Source: Ustulina deusta
Lineage: Eukaryota > Ascomycota > Sordariomycetes > Xylariales > Xylariaceae
Assembly (NCBI GenBank): GCA_023159155.1
Contig: JAJNNX010000022.1
Span: 496,001 to 560,000 of the forward strand
Length of the DNA: 64,000 nucleotides
Direction of reading: 5' to 3'
Shown here: positions 1-12,734 of the stretch, piece after piece
Numbering within the stretch: the first letter of the stretch is position 1
How the letters are laid out: the number at the start of each line of letters is the position of its first letter
Position numbers and translations under genes: made by a program
The notes under the pieces: generated by a model
What the model saw: the letters and a program-made list of their open reading frames with translations, nothing else
Told to the model about the DNA's origin: nothing
Databases searched by the model: none

Positions 1-101
1 TTTAGATAATTGTACGCGCACCTATTATTACCTGGCATCTATTTCTCCCTCATTCGATACTCCGTCTCTCGATCCCTACAGCGACCAACGACAGACTCAC
101 G

Positions 102-1331
102 ATGCGCGTCTCAGCAGCCTCCGCCCTCGCCGCCGGCGCCTTCGCCACGGTCGCGTCCGCCTCCGAAAACTACCTCGGCTTCAACTCGGGCGCCACGAAG
201 ACGGACAATTCGGCCAAGTTCAAGGCCGATTTCCTTGCCGAGTTCACCACCGCCCAGGGCCTGAAGGGAGCCCCCGGCAAGTTCGACGCTGTGAGACTGT
301 ACACCAACATCCAAGCCTATTCCACGAGCGACCCCATTGAAGCCTTCGATGCCGCCGTCGAGACCAAGACCAAGATCCTCCTCGGCCTGTGGACCTCGGG
401 CACCGATAGCATCGCCAACGAGATGACAGCGCTGAAGAGCGCCCTGGCGACTCACGGCGACGACCTAGCCAACCTCATCATTGGTGTTTCCATCGGCAGC
501 GAAGATCTGTACCGTGTTTCTGTCACCGGGCTGAAGAACGACCCCGATGGAGTTGGTGCCGGCCCCGATGTCATCACCAAATTCATCAAGCAGTTCAAGA
601 GCAACTTCGCCGACTCGGCCATCTCCTCCGTCCCCATCGGCCACGTCGACACGTGGGATGCCTGGACCAACGGCACCAACAAGGCCGTTATCGACGCCGT
701 TGATTGGATCGGTGTTGACGAATACCCCTACTACGAGGACGGCAAGGGCAACGACATCAAGAACTCGGGCACCCTGTTCGACGCCGCCTACGATGCCACC
801 ATCGCCGCCGCTGGTGGCAAGCCCGTCTGGGTGACCGAGACCGGCTACCCGTACACCGGCATCAAGTGGGGCCAGGCTGTCGCCAGCGTTGACAACGCCG
901 AGTACTATTGGCAAGAAGTTGGTTGCCGCCGCCTCTTCAACAAGACCCCGACCTTCTGGTACAACCTACGCGACTCCAACGGCGCCAACAAGCAGAGTTT
1001 CGCTATTACTAACAACCTGTCGACCACGCCCCGCTTCAACCTGACTTGCCCCGACACTTTCGACACACCCAGCTCGACTTCGTCGTCTGCCGCCAGCACT
1101 GCCACCTCCAAGTCCACGTCCACCGCCACTTCTGGCTCCGACGCTTCCTCTACCGGCGGAGTCTCACCCACTTCATCTGGGTCTAGCTCTGGATCTAGCT
1201 CTTCCTCTGCGACTGGATCCGGCAGCTCGCCTACCACCACTGGCGCGCCAGCCTCCGGTGCTACATCGCTCACCATGATGAGTGCTACTTTCCTCGTTGC
1301 CGTTTTCGGCGCTGCCTTTGCCCTCCTCTAG
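102..1331 (+). CDS. GPI-anchored endo-1,3-beta-glucanase, glycoside hydrolase family 17
   Basis: Single-exon, 409 residues. A signal peptide (about residues 1-20, Ala-rich core ending VASA) is followed by a GH17 TIM-barrel domain to about residue 310, a Ser/Thr/Gly-rich stretch to about 385, and a hydrophobic C-terminal tail typical of GPI-anchor addition. The two GH17 catalytic glutamates are visible: the acid/base in GVSIGSEDLYR (Glu134) and the nucleophile in VWVTETGYPY (Glu246). Known relatives (EglC/Bgl2 type) cleave or remodel cell-wall beta-1,3-glucan at the cell surface. The start is the first ATG and gives a clean signal peptide. Other long frames inside it on both strands are shadows caused by GC-rich codon use. 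Family and topology are well supported; the exact substrate preference is inferred. Confidence 0.93.
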   Translation: MRVSAASALAAGAFATVASASENYLGFNSGATKTDNSAKFKADFLAEFTTAQGLKGAPGKFDAVRLYTNIQAYSTSDPIEAFDAAVETKTKILLGLWTSGTDSIANEMTALKSALATHGDDLANLIIGVSIGSEDLYRVSVTGLKNDPDGVGAGPDVITKFIKQFKSNFADSAISSVPIGHVDTWDAWTNGTNKAVIDAVDWIGVDEYPYYEDGKGNDIKNSGTLFDAAYDATIAAAGGKPVWVTETGYPYTGIKWGQAVASVDNAEYYWQEVGCRRLFNKTPTFWYNLRDSNGANKQSFAITNNLSTTPRFNLTCPDTFDTPSSTSSSAASTATSKSTSTATSGSDASSTGGVSPTSSGSSSGSSSSSATGSGSSPTTTGAPASGATSLTMMSATFLVAVFGAAFALL

Positions 1332-3579
1332 GCGTTTAAAAGGAATGGCTACTATGCAGCTGGTTGGATGACGTTCCCGGTTTAGTAACACCTAATTTCC
1401 CGGCGGGCGAAGCATTGCATCATGACGGACTGTACCTGTTGGATTTTCCTGCTACACTTCTGCGTCAGGAAGGGACTGGGACATTAGACACGCAGCCTAG
1501 GTTATAGAATAGGCTGGTTCCTAAATAGGTATAACGGCCCGGTACATTGTTTGATTCAATCACTTGTTCCTATTTTTCTCGAATGTGAAGACCATGCCTG
1601 CCTATCCATTAGTAATCCATCCTGTAGTTATGTGCCTATACCTTAGGGTAGTTTACATTGGCCTTAAATGGTGTTCTATGTACGGACGGTTTGTAGAAGG
1701 CGTGATCTAGATAAAAGAGAGCTACTTAGATCTGCATGTACTAAACGGGTTGGACTGATCAAGACTGGAGGTCGTTGGTGAGTCCAAATTGCAGATCATA
1801 TTGGCGTCGTGAGACACATGATCAGGCTATCCTTCTCGTTAATGGTTGTGACATGGACTGGTTTCTATAGATAGACAACGAAGTTGCACGTATAATATAT
1901 TCACGGCCGGGATTTCCCCAAAACTATTTAGCTGGCAAACGTGAGCTCTAGAATGGAGGGGTCGAGACAGCCTAAGTTTTGCCTCCATCACTCGTCCTAT
2001 GCCATCGGATCAACACTCGCGTGCTGACAGTGCGGCATGATTCGGTTACCGGCACCAGATAGCGTAGCCTCACACCGGAATGCCATTGGCGAATAGGTAT
2101 CCCATCCACGGGCACAGGCGAGGTAAACAAACGTCTGATTGACGAGACACTTTGTGCGAAAATTCTCCACTCGCTGGAATGTCGTGTGTCGGCGATGTTC
2201 TCACTAGGTAGATTAGGTCCCCATGACATGTACATATCCGTCCCCAATGGCGGCGCGAAGGATCTAGCGTGAAGAGGGCATCTTGGTGTATCCAGTTGGC
2301 TATGCCGGCTTCTATTCTATCTTACCCCAGGCAGTCAATTGGTTCTCTTGCGCTCTACTTAGGCTTCCAAAAAAAACACCTTGGACGCTGTATCAATGTG
2401 CGCACTGATTTCTAGCCATTCACCTTTCACGCAGTTGGCGGATCATCTCGAACAATAGTAGTCCAAATACCCTTGTGGCTAATACTGAGACCTTGGGTAT
2501 AGGGGTATGATTGACACGTATTGTTGCGCAGGAAGCCTAGACCATCTATGCTACCAATCTCTGCTATATACAGAACACCTTCTTTTTCCCGACAAGGTGT
2601 GACAACTAATCCATTCTCAGCCGCAGGTGCAGACGGCTTTCCGATTCTGCTGCATTTTGGAGAATGCTTACATAGCCCTGCGGCTGGGCGAACCTAACAG
2701 GACCCTGATACCGGTATGCCAGAGGCAGACTATAATGCATGTCTTATTGCAGGAACTCATAACGATCATATAAATGGGGAGGCAGCTCGCCCAGAGAGGA
2801 ATATCGGTCTTTGTGGTAAAGGTTGATTAGCTGGGAAAACCGCCGGGCAACCATCCCAAGCGCATGTGGGAGTAGTGATATCATCTTCTAAATCCAAAGC
2901 TGGGTCTATTCCAAACTTCGATATTGTTGGGTGGCAGCCCATCCACTTACCGTAGTTCGTCGATTTCAATGGCGACTGCAAAGCCATCGTGACGTTGATA
3001 TTACGAGTAGTTGGATGGGGTTGCACGACAGAATATTTTGAACTTATTGATTGTCATTGGAGTGATTGGTTCTTATAATCGTAAGAAGGGTTCAACTCAA
3101 TTTCCTATCGTTCATCGTATGGTTTGGCCAGGTAGACAGCTAATGTAACCACCCTTGCATGCAGCCCATGCAAGCGGCTTTCCTTCAATCTTTCATTATG
3201 TGGTCAGCAAGTCACGCTTACATGTATCACTAGAAACCTACTGGCTAGCTAGGTAGTCAATTATAAGCTTGAGGAACAAGTGTCTTCATTAAACTACTAG
3301 TACCTACGAAACCGGAGTCTTCAAGATCACCAGAGCGTGGCTACCATTCCTCAATTATCCGCCGCTACCCATTATTAAGATCCCTGTCGTCCGTGCAAAT
3401 TGTTAGACGTAAGAAGATATGGTATAGGCAGGTTCATATTCAAACGAGCGTGGCGTTGTGCACAACGACCAACGTAACATGGGTCCAAGGACGGTTGGGA
3501 TCGTTGACTATTCTGGTTATTAGCAACTGTAGTACGACACACGTATTGTGTCACGGATGGATAGAGAACTATTCTTTCT
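1332..3579. other. Intergenic region, no supported gene
   Basis: About 2.2 kb of mixed composition downstream of the glucanase. Only short frames (60-90 residues) occur on either strand, none with a recognisable motif or splice pattern. The first part probably holds the glucanase 3' untranslated region and terminator. The far end lies against the 3' end of the oppositely oriented secreted-protein gene. Confidence 0.6.
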
Positions 3580-4402
3580 TCACCTACCCGAAGTGCCCGG
3601 TCCCTTCCATCGAAAATCATACATTCCATTGAAAGGCCGTACGCCCAAGAGGCCACCAAGCTCATCACCGCGAGCCTTGAAAGAATCTGGAGTCAGTAGC
3701 TGCCGCTTGTGGTAAAGAATATCAAGGGTTTCGGGAGCTTGCAGAATTACTGGGGGGGGAGTGACGAATCCCTGTCCAGGCAACCCATACTCCCGAAACA
3801 TATCACAAAAGGATATAAAAGATTTTAGAGTACTGACCTTGAACGCGAGTTCGACCTGTAGCGCATCCGTGTCCGGGTTGCAGCCGTACACGACGTCCCA
3901 AACAGCTCGAGGGTCGCCGCGTTCTGTCATAAACATCTTGGTGGTGTTGTCCAGGGGTTCGTACTGAATGGCGGCACTGTCAGCGCGGGGTTACATCAAG
4001 TGGCTTTTGCCACATCGCTAATGCGCAACATCACTTCTGATAGCATCACTCAGAGGCGTTATCACATAGGTATGACAACATAATGTATGCACAACATACC
4101 TCCCCGTTAATAACGGCTCTTCGCGGCGGGTCCCAGAAAGCGCTGGATAAAGTGATGACGCCGTCGACGAGCTGGAGTTCGCTCGTCAAGTTACCAGACG
4201 GACTGACGAACAGGTGCTGGTCGCCGCCGCCCCAGTCCCAAATGTTCAGGAAATGATTGTGGATGTCTGGGTACGAGGCATTCTGCAGCTGGAGCGAGAA
4301 GCCCTCTGCAATGTTGTTCGACAGCGGCGGCCCTGTCGGGATGGTGCATGCCGAAGCGGCCGCAATGGCGGAGGCAAGCAAGAAAGCAAGAGACTGCTGC
4401 AT
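3580..4402 (-). CDS. Small secreted protein of unknown function, three exons
   Basis: Model: exons 4402-4100, 3963-3838 and 3771-3580; both introns are phase 0 with GTATGT...CAG and GTCAGT...CAG borders, giving 206 residues. The N-terminus has a signal peptide (MQQSLAFLLASAIAAASA) followed at once by CTIPTGPPL. The mature protein has conserved-looking strings such as GGGDQHLF, TTKMFMTERGDPRAVWDV and YGCNPDTD, and ends in FRWKGPGTSGR. I recall a family of small secreted ascomycete proteins that begin with CTIPTGPPL-like sequence and carry a TKMFMTERGDP core, but I cannot name a function. Frames on either side of each intron join only with these splice sites. An extracellular role is inferred from the signal peptide only. 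Confidence 0.72.
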
Positions 4403-7400
4403 CTTAGTGTGACTTGGATCAGGAGAAAGGGGATATCGTGAGCACCTTCTCTTCTCCCCTCAGCAGTCCTGGGGAACGACATATTTAAGCTTGACCGCAA
4501 CGATCGTGCTCGGCGGCATTGTGACATTAACTCTAGTTGTTTACACTAGCTGATGGAGCTGAGTTCGAGGAGCTGCATGACTGGTGGTGCCAAGCATTTT
4601 TACGAGGATCGCCACAGCTGATTGCATATTTTATTGCAGTCTAGAAGGCCCATGCGAGGGAATTTTTGAACGCAATCTCTTTCCAACGCATTCAATATTC
4701 GTTGATTTTGGTCATCCAACGGCCAAACATCATGATTGCCTCCCCCAGAGCGGAGTTGCTTGTGAGATTCGGCGGAGGAGGCGTAGCTGAGAAATATCCT
4801 CGCCAGCACTCCGCGGACACAGACCGCCAGACCCAAGCTTGGCCTGTTGGGATGGGGGAAGCTGTTGCAGTAGGACACTTCACACGACAATTGTCATTGG
4901 ACGAGACCCTGACGACGACCCGTAAGCTGGCTGGCTATGCAGGTCAACTCCTTTTTTAATAACGTCAGCTCGGGCAGGACCCTGGAGCCGAAGCCTCCCA
5001 AAGTCAGGCGAAACCCCTCTTGAAAGGGTCGAGCCAGGTGCTCGCCATATTCCAGCTACGTGGTAAGCTGCAATAGTCCTGGTGCCTAAACCGAAACTCA
5101 CCGACTGGTTTCCAAAGCCCATTTCTCGAATGATCGAGGCTGTGACCTGCGTGGACTGCTAGAGCTCCATGCAGGCTCACGAGCGATCATGAAGTCGAGA
5201 CATTCATGGCGATAGAGGCGTAACGTAGGATCGAGATAACTTCCAATTACTCACTTCACTACGGTTATCTGGCCTTTTTCTCTCTAAGTCCTGTTGCTAT
5301 TCATATAGTGATTGGTTTACCTAGCGATGCAATCTATATGTAGAGATTGTTGATAGATTGTACCATTTGATACACGATTGAGTTGCGTAAAGCTGAAGAA
5401 ATCATATCTGGATCTCTCATGTGATCCCTTTCTCCCACGACCATCATTGGAAACGACCGGCCTTCTACCGCTGTGGCTTTTTAATACAATATATTCATGA
5501 GCACCATAAGACCAATGGTAATACTCAAAGACAGAACAACACGCATATGATGTCATTAGGGTTTCTGCATGTTGGCCCATAATTCTTCTTCATGTATATC
5601 ATTGGCAGAATACCCTTTCACTTCTAGATTAAATACATTTCTACTCGCTGCATCATAGCTATTACCTTGTCCTTCTTTATTTCTTTACCGATCATCTGTT
5701 CTATTTTGAATTTAGCGATTCGTTGTAATGAGCCCATCGTTGCCAGCACATTTGGGCTTCTCCCTGTCGAGATCCTTTAGATGGCAGTAAGTAGCCCTCG
5801 GAGTAGGCTCTTCTATCTAGTCTCGGTTGCTTTCGAGGTATAAAGGTTCTTCTTGTTTAGGCTGGAATCATGTCCTGATGTCTTTCTACGGATTCGAAGC
5901 AGTTAACGATCACGTCTAAATGGTCATCACTAACCCAGAGTGTTGCAGTGAAGCATCTCGGCAGAGAAAGGATTACGAACTTTCCTGTATCCTCAAAGGG
6001 CATGAATGATGTTTCAAAATTTGTGAAGACTCTCATTCCCCATCGCATCCTAGCATGTGAGATGAGACCCGGAGTCTGGTGTTTTGATAACTATGGTTCG
6101 CGGTCCAATCGACGATGGCATCAAATCATAATGCCAATATCGTAAGACTCGGGGGTGGCAGTCAATTTCGAGTCAGACGACGGTCGACCCAGAAAGATAC
6201 CACGCTGTTGAATTGTGCGCGAGCTTGTCCAATATGACAAGTCAGTCAGCTCGGTAATCGAACGATTGTCGCCGGACAATACCCCAAAGTCAAACCATTC
6301 GTGATACGACATGTCACATGGACGCGCCGTGTACACAGCAGATGCAGCGAGACAGATTGGCCGAAGACCATTGCAATACCGCCGGTAAAAAGGATCAAAG
6401 CAATGACAAGGGCGGTACTTCGAAAACGACGACAAGGTATGCTCCTATTTGCGTCTGCGTTGTGTTCGCATCTGATAACTAGTATTCGCCATGCCAAGAT
6501 ATGGAGAGCCAAAAGAACGAGTGGATAAAGGGATGGCTGCTTTCTTATCTCCTATCTAGTTGACGTATGACACCTTACAGGCGAAGCTTTCTGTCAATTT
6601 ACTAGTAGGATCGCTGCATGGGGGCACCAAAAAGCTGGTGTCTCTCCCTCTCCCTCTCTCTCCTATTGCATTCAGTGAGCACCGAGATAGTGCTTCGTAC
6701 CCAATCATGTGTCCAAACCGCGTTCTCGATTCACGGCCGTACAGTAGCGCCTTAGCTTCATCAGTCTAGACTACCGCGCGGACCTATCTTAATGACGATT
6801 CCGAGATAGCCGAGGCATGCGCCCCCGGCGCCCCAAGCAGTCATCCCGTTGGAAGGGGTTCGAGGGGAGCGAAATGCCGCGCATGGACACATTATTTCCC
6901 GCCAAGGCTTTGCTGATAGCTGTCAGACTCGGTTATGCGAGTATTCGCAACCCCATCGGATCGAGCGCTTACGAGACATGCAACTGGCGCTAGGCTAAGC
7001 ATACTAGGGCGAGGGGGACTAGATATAAAGGGGGCTGGCTTTTCGTCTCTAGGCTGCTTATACTATGGGTATATGAACCACTCGTTCACCCATTAGCCCA
7101 ACACCAGTCTCTTCACACTTATCATCACAAATGAAGCTATCCAAACTGGACAACTATTAATTTCCTGGAAGTACGATTTCGCGGCCAGGTTTCCATTACG
7201 ACGAGCATCACTCCCTTGGGAGTTCTGCTTGATTATTGTTGAACATCGAGAAGACGAAGGTATCGGGTGCCAACATGTGGCTAGAGGCTGCGTTCTTAGT
7301 TGAATCAAGATCGCGAAATGAACTTAGAAAAAGCCAAGATCCTACGGCCAAATTCCTTCCCGGATAACACGATAACTCCTCAAGACTTCGACGAAAATCG

Positions 7401-7457
7401 CACACTTGAAGCACTTGTCTACATAGATAGTCGGCTACTATATTACTTGGCTAGGCA
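4403..7457. other. Intergenic region with scattered short frames
   Basis: About 3 kb without a supported gene. It contains the promoter of the leftward secreted-protein gene next to 4403 and a short pyrimidine-rich run near 6630-6665. Frames up to about 100 residues on both strands show no family motif, no signal peptide and no convincing splice junctions. Confidence 0.55.
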
Positions 7458-7784
7458 ATGGAGGGCCTGAAGCAGGACATCGCGGAGATTGATAGCGCAA
7501 TCATTGTGGCTCGTCAATGGCATAAAGAAGCCAAAACTGAGCAGGACGCCAGTAAGCACAAATATATTCGAAGAGGGCTCTTCACTTACTGATGCCACAA
7601 CGTAGAAGATAGACAGGCTAAGTTGGATAAACTTGAGTCGGATTTAGTGACCCAGCAGGCGAAGCTGGATGCAAAAATACTGGAAGAGGAGATGAGAAAG
7701 AGGCAAGAATCGAAAAATGTAGGCGTGTTAGGCGGCTTGGCAATGGGTGGCGCTGTCTCATCAGAGGTTTTGATTGTCGGATAG
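7458..7784 (+). CDS. Possible small coiled-coil protein with glycine-rich tail
   Basis: Model: exons 7458-7551 and 7606-7784 joined across a 54-nt intron (GTAAGC...GTAG, phase 1), giving 90 residues. The product is highly charged and helical from about residue 1 to 70 with heptad-like spacing (EGLKQDIAEIDSAI, then AKLDKLESDLVTQQAKLDAK), followed by a short GLAMGGAV glycine-zipper-like segment near the C-terminus. The intron removes an in-frame stop and keeps the helix register, which is the main reason to believe it. An upstream frame (about 7318-7440) could be an extra exon. I do not recognise a family; similar short helical segments occur at the N-terminus of larger fungal proteins, so this may be a decayed remnant. 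Confidence 0.4.
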
Positions 7785-10406
7785 GCAATATGAGAGTATG
7801 CGGGATGGGGCTTAGGTGATCCCATGGGTTTGAGGAATAGGGGGGACTTGGTGAAGGACTTTCTTTCATCCACGGTCTCACTCAGCTTCAGTCTTTTCTG
7901 TTAGTTAGAAAATGATGGCGTGTTACTTAGTTCTTATATCATACTTTGGCCCTGTATACCTTCAAAGAGTTATACGCAAGTCGCCGTGATATGATAGTCA
8001 GGATGTTCTACAGAAGCTTCCCATGTAGCGTCCATGTAGATATATGCAAACGCACTGGCTCATAACTTCTTACTGGCTATCAATGCCATTAATACGACGG
8101 TGGAGACCTTGTGCCAAATCGTTCCAATGACTGGTACTGATATGGTTCCCGGGATACAACGTTAAACTTAGTGTATCTGATCCCCCGTCGATCTTATGGG
8201 AAATGTCCTCTCTAGGCACCAATAGCCCATTAGCGTAATGGACCGACCTGGTAGTCTTGGCCGTAATCAAGCCGTAAGTGCCGCTCGACCCCACAAGTCA
8301 CGATGCCTCCATGCTACTGCAAGCATGCCCTCATTACTCCACAATCTTAACCCAACCGCACCTTAACCCATCCTACTTCGCGCTGTGGCCTTGGTTGATA
8401 GTGGTATGAGGGACCCGACAATACCGACAATATTAGCCCTGCCATATGCAATGTTGCGAGTCAAAGCGCCGACCAGGATTCCAGTGAGTAATGCGGTGAG
8501 AATGGTTACGACGCCACAGAATAACACATTGTACTTGTTTAGCTTCCGCTTTACGAGCAGAGATTGGCGGCACAAGCTCCCTTGAAGCACCTGTAGATAC
8601 CGGGCGAATAGCTCCGTATCATCGAGCAGACTAGGACGATTCAAACCAGGACAAAGCTCGTGCGCACCGATATTAATTTCGAGAGGACCGTCGATTTTAG
8701 CCTCCTCGATACTTCAGAACTAGAATATTCGAGTTAATACACCGTTCTAGGTTCTGAAAGACGTTGCTTGACGCACTGAAAATGTGACGAGCACGATGCT
8801 ATTGCCCCTAACAACATCTTTCGGCGGCCTTTAAGAGCCTAGGAGTTCATCGCGAGTAGTATGTGCTCTCTCGGCGATATTCTCCACAGGTTCCACCCCA
8901 TAGCCACGACACAGTATTTCTTTCGCTTCTGCACAACGACACGAATGACTACGGCGCTAGTAGGCTTACTCGCAATAGGGAGCATGGAAGGAGAATGTAG
9001 TGCCGGCGCTGAATTCTTACACCAATCATGAGAAACCGAACGGTTTTGCTCAATAGATCTAATGATATAAAAGTTCGACAGGCTATATCAGAGAAGCATG
9101 AACAACAGCAGAAGCGTTATAATGGGTGATACAATCCGCCAGTGACACAGAAAAAGATGGACGGGGCGGGCTTTTGAATCTCGGGATAAATATCATCGCG
9201 GCAGCAGCAACAGCGTTCTATCGTGGCGGCGATGACTCTCACAGGATATCCCAGCGATTGCTCTGGTGACGCCGTCACTTAGCCATTCATATCAGCTAAT
9301 ATCTAGCTACATCAGCATCGTGGTGACGACGGATTATTCAGCTCTCGTCTCCGCCGTAAGCCTCTTTCATTGTTGGGTTGTACAGTAGACTTTGGCGGGA
9401 AAGAAATCTCTAGGTAATATATATGACAGGAACAGTTGCCATCGCCTCCTTAGCAATACGAGGTGTCATCGTTTCGAATAAAGGTGCGGCAAGGATAAAG
9501 ACGTCATCAATTTAAGGCGACAATCACGTACCAAACCTGAGGATTAGTTAGATAGCTATTACCCAGTAATCCCATATTTCGACCTATTCAAAATTTGCTA
9601 TTAGCGATTACCAGTTATTTCAAACCTCTACTCGGTTACGAAGAGAACAACCACGGCGGAATTGATTTAGAGAACTGGAATAAACTACCTATGTGTTGTC
9701 TACGCATGCCACGCCACTGATGTCTTCAAGCAGGGGAAGCGATAAGCCCCAGGCAGATGACCCAAGACAACCCCGGTTGGTTGGGCTCGGGCTTGCATGC
9801 AAATTGCACCTCATCAGTTGGTGGGGTAGGCCACCCCTCCATCGTGATCACGACGGGCAAAATCTCTGATATCCGCTCACCTGCAACTCCACGAAATATT
9901 GATCGCAATATAGACCAATAATTTCCCATCTTTGCCCCTGAAGTTTCATTCATCATAGGTGGATGAACGAAGGATTCAAGCAAACGAGGAGCCAGGTAAG
10001 TACGATTCTAGAAACTCTGTTACAGGTATAGAGCTTGATCTGCCCGGGGTTCTGACAAACCCGCTGTTCTTTCTGTCTTTCTTCCCCCATTAAGCTTGAG
10101 GTTTCTGCTCTTGTACCCGTACCGCACTCTACGTATTCGTTCATCATACCCGAAACCATATACTTTCTGACTAAATACCGCCCAGCACGGTTCCGGGTGC
10201 GATTCGAACTCGAGCTCCTATAATCTTCAGCGTTGGGGAGGAGAAACTCGTCGTGAAGAGCCGTGGAAAGGAGGCGAAACGAAGGAAGCTTGCGTCGATC
10301 GAGCGAAAACGAGAATAAATAACTTCGATAAAAGGTGGGACCAGTCTCGTTGGCGGTGGAATTGCGTAGGTACACTACTAAAACGAATAGGAGGCAGAGA
10401 CTAACA
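7785..10406. other. Intergenic region, mostly featureless
   Basis: About 2.6 kb between the small coiled-coil frame and the zinc-finger gene. Apart from the possible membrane-protein exon near 8363-8690 and an unconvincing 161-residue frame on the minus strand (9953-10438), no gene is supported. The last few hundred bases should hold the zinc-finger gene promoter. Confidence 0.5.
8363..8690 (-). pseudogene. Possible exon or remnant of a membrane protein
   Basis: An open frame runs leftward from about 8690 to the stop at 8363. It has no in-frame ATG at its start; a possible splice acceptor (TCTAG) lies just upstream. It encodes a helical polar part (DDTELFARYLQVLQGSL, then KRKLNKYNVL) followed by a strong transmembrane stretch (TILTALLTGILVGAL) and a second hydrophobic glycine-containing segment (ANIVGIVGSLIPL). 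This layout resembles the C-terminal exon of fungal proteins that end in two membrane helices, but I could not find the preceding exons. It may be a decayed gene or a terminal exon of an unrecognised one. Confidence 0.3.
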
Positions 10407-11700
10407 ATGTTAAAGTGCTCGTGCTCTTTCGCCAACAACTCTTACACGTATGACCGAGAATGCCCCATGTGCGGTGTCCAGCGCTGTATCAACTGTTTGG
10501 TTCACGAAGTTTCGTAAAGACTCTCCATCCGGAGCGCGTATTACCCTCTCGATCCTGACCTGTTCTCTCTATCGGTACTCGTTACGATCGACACCTTAAA
10601 CATCCACTATCTGCGATATAGATATAACCCAACATGGCGGATAATAGGCATAGAGGCGGAGGAATGCGTGGTGAGGGGCTACAGTGTCCCTGGTCGAATT
10701 GCTTCCCTCTGCTATATGAACACTCAAAAACACCCTGCACTGCAAGTATTTCTTGTCACTGAAGAATTCTAGGTTTGAGTTTTATAAGTTCTCTTAGTTA
10801 ATATTTTATGTTTGCAGTTGACACCGTTTGCCGACTTTCGAGAGGTGATCGATCACATTTGGAAGTACCATTCCTTTCGCCTCTCCTGCGGAAAATGCGA
10901 CCACCGATTTCTAAGTGCCAAAAGAGGAGATCCTCATAGGGCAGAGCTGAAAGAATTGAAGAAGAAACACTGGGAAAATGTAACTTACCCTGAGCCACAA
11001 GTCCTCAGCCACGGCTAACATGAGAAGGATTGCAAAAACGTAACCCGAAACCCGGAACATCGGATGAGCGAGGAGCGAGACGAGATGCTGAAGAGCTGGA
11101 AGTGTGACAAAGACGAGTCCTCGGTGAAGCAAAACTATTACTCGCTATGCCGTTGTCTTTTCGGCAATGGGATCGGACTGCCCGGGGACCATAGTAAGCC
11201 GGCCTTGGACTACAACTCCACGACTCAAGAGTTCTAGGCTGACGACTCGCGCAGAGTATCACTACTTCGTACCTGAACACACCATCAACGAAGATTCTTT
11301 CAATCTTGGCAACATGAATCTACAATACATCAGGCAGCGCCAATCTGCTACTGAACTTCAATCAACATCCAGTTCTCACCAGCAACCAAGCTTCACTTCT
11401 TACAGTTCACAACACATGCAACATACCATTGACCCGCTACTGCTCGATGAACGCCCTCAACCTCATGACTGGACAGTGCCCCAGCCAGGTCCTGACCAAG
11501 ATTCCGCTTACGGATCCGGGGGCGCCGGCAAATCGGTGCCGCAACAGAACACAGATAACGGCGTCATGGATTATATACAAGAGCTTGACTGGCCGCAGTT
11601 GCCGATCGACACTTTCCCGCAGGACACCCTCCATCAGCGGCCAGCTTCGATAATTGAATGCAACTGGGAGTTAGAAAGCTACGATGGCCCATCTAAGTAG
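10407..11700 (+). CDS. Zinc-finger (C2H2-like) protein, five exons
   Basis: Model: exons 10407-10513, 10654-10745, 10798-10979, 11028-11193 and 11255-11700; total 993 nt, 330 residues, all joins in frame. Exon 1 encodes a Cys-rich module (LKCSC...CPMCGVQRCINC). Exon 2 has CPWSNCFPLL...KTPC; exon 3 has the classic fungal pattern FREVIDHIWKYHSFRLSCGKC, where His and Cys pairs could bind zinc; exon 4 supplies a further Cys-containing segment. The last exon is Ser/Gln-rich and probably disordered, with an acidic end. Many ascomycete C2H2-type proteins share this order (Cys-rich ribbon, H...H...C..C finger, low-complexity tail), but their roles are mostly unknown; transcription regulation is an inference. 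The first intron (GTAAAG...ATAG, 140 nt) is the least certain; an alternative start is the ATG at about 10634. Confidence 0.62.
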
Positions 11701-12734
11701 AATCTAAAGATCATTATGGTTTGTTCCGGTGGCGTAGCACTGGATATCTCAATTGTGCGATCGCTCTTCTACGGAAACAAGGAATACCAGTTTATGAGTA
11801 TTTCAATATGTCATATTAGTCGTTGGGATAAGTTGCAAATTGTCAAAGCTATTATAACATAGTCCTTATTTCACACGGGGAGCGAGGGAGATGGGGTTCC
11901 GCAAGGAAGATGGGTTTGGTAATGAATTCTCGCTTGCAACAGGCGGAAACACGTGCAAGTTAGAAGCCGGACTCGCATGAAAGAATTAATGTATTGCTGA
12001 AGAAGCATCCTTGTTGTATTTTCTGATTCAATTGATCGGGCGGGATATCGCTCGTGTCAGACGCTCGAGCCTTTTGGGTTCGTTAGAGACGTAGTCGATC
12101 TTTTTTGTTGACGCCGGTGCCACAGAACAGAGCTGCAGCACTATACCATAACAGTCCCAAGAGGAGGATGTAGTTAAGTCGGGCACTTCGCCCATTTACA
12201 GGTATTGTATACATACTACCGTGACGACTGGTTAGCTCGTTATTTCTACGAGTAACGAGCAAACGCCACCCCACGATTACCGAAGTTAATAATTCATACC
12301 TTACTTAATCTTCTAAGATCCATCAAAGATTTCCCGCCTCTTCTCCAGTCAGCTTGCTGATATGGTTTCCAGCATACTCCCTACGACGACATAATTATAG
12401 TAAAGATAAGATCAGGTAAGAAACAGCAAGAACGTGATATAAAAAGGAGTTACCCCTTCTTAAAACTCCTATATTCGACTAGGGCGCCGCAGCAGGTTGG
12501 AGGCATTACACGTCAGGAGTGTTCACTGGATTTAGTCTTGAAATTTTGAATATATATACACACACCACAAACCCAACACACAAGTTGCCCTTCAGATACT
12601 GTATATACACCCCATCCTACTAATTTCTTCAGCAAAAGTCATGCTGTGACAGAATTCAGCCCTTGAACTCCGCCCATGAATATGCGTCTCCCGAGAAACG
12701 TCTCTAGCCCATACGAATGCATGGGATCTATACT
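11701..12734. other. Intergenic region between convergent genes
   Basis: About 1 kb between the 3' ends of the zinc-finger gene and the IBTK-like gene. No coding potential beyond a 63-residue frame. It should contain both polyadenylation regions. A short TATATATACACACACC run lies near 12550. Confidence 0.6.

Noticed and set aside
10147..10230. tRNA-like string GGTGCGATTCGAACTCGAG
   Set aside because: The TTCGAAT loop is present on the minus strand, but the flanking bases do not form a T stem and no acceptor or anticodon arm can be drawn.
9953..10438. 161-codon frame on the minus strand with a hydrophobic start
   Set aside because: It overlaps exon 1 of the better supported zinc-finger gene, has no recognisable motif after the first 30 residues, and no downstream splice partner that continues a plausible protein.
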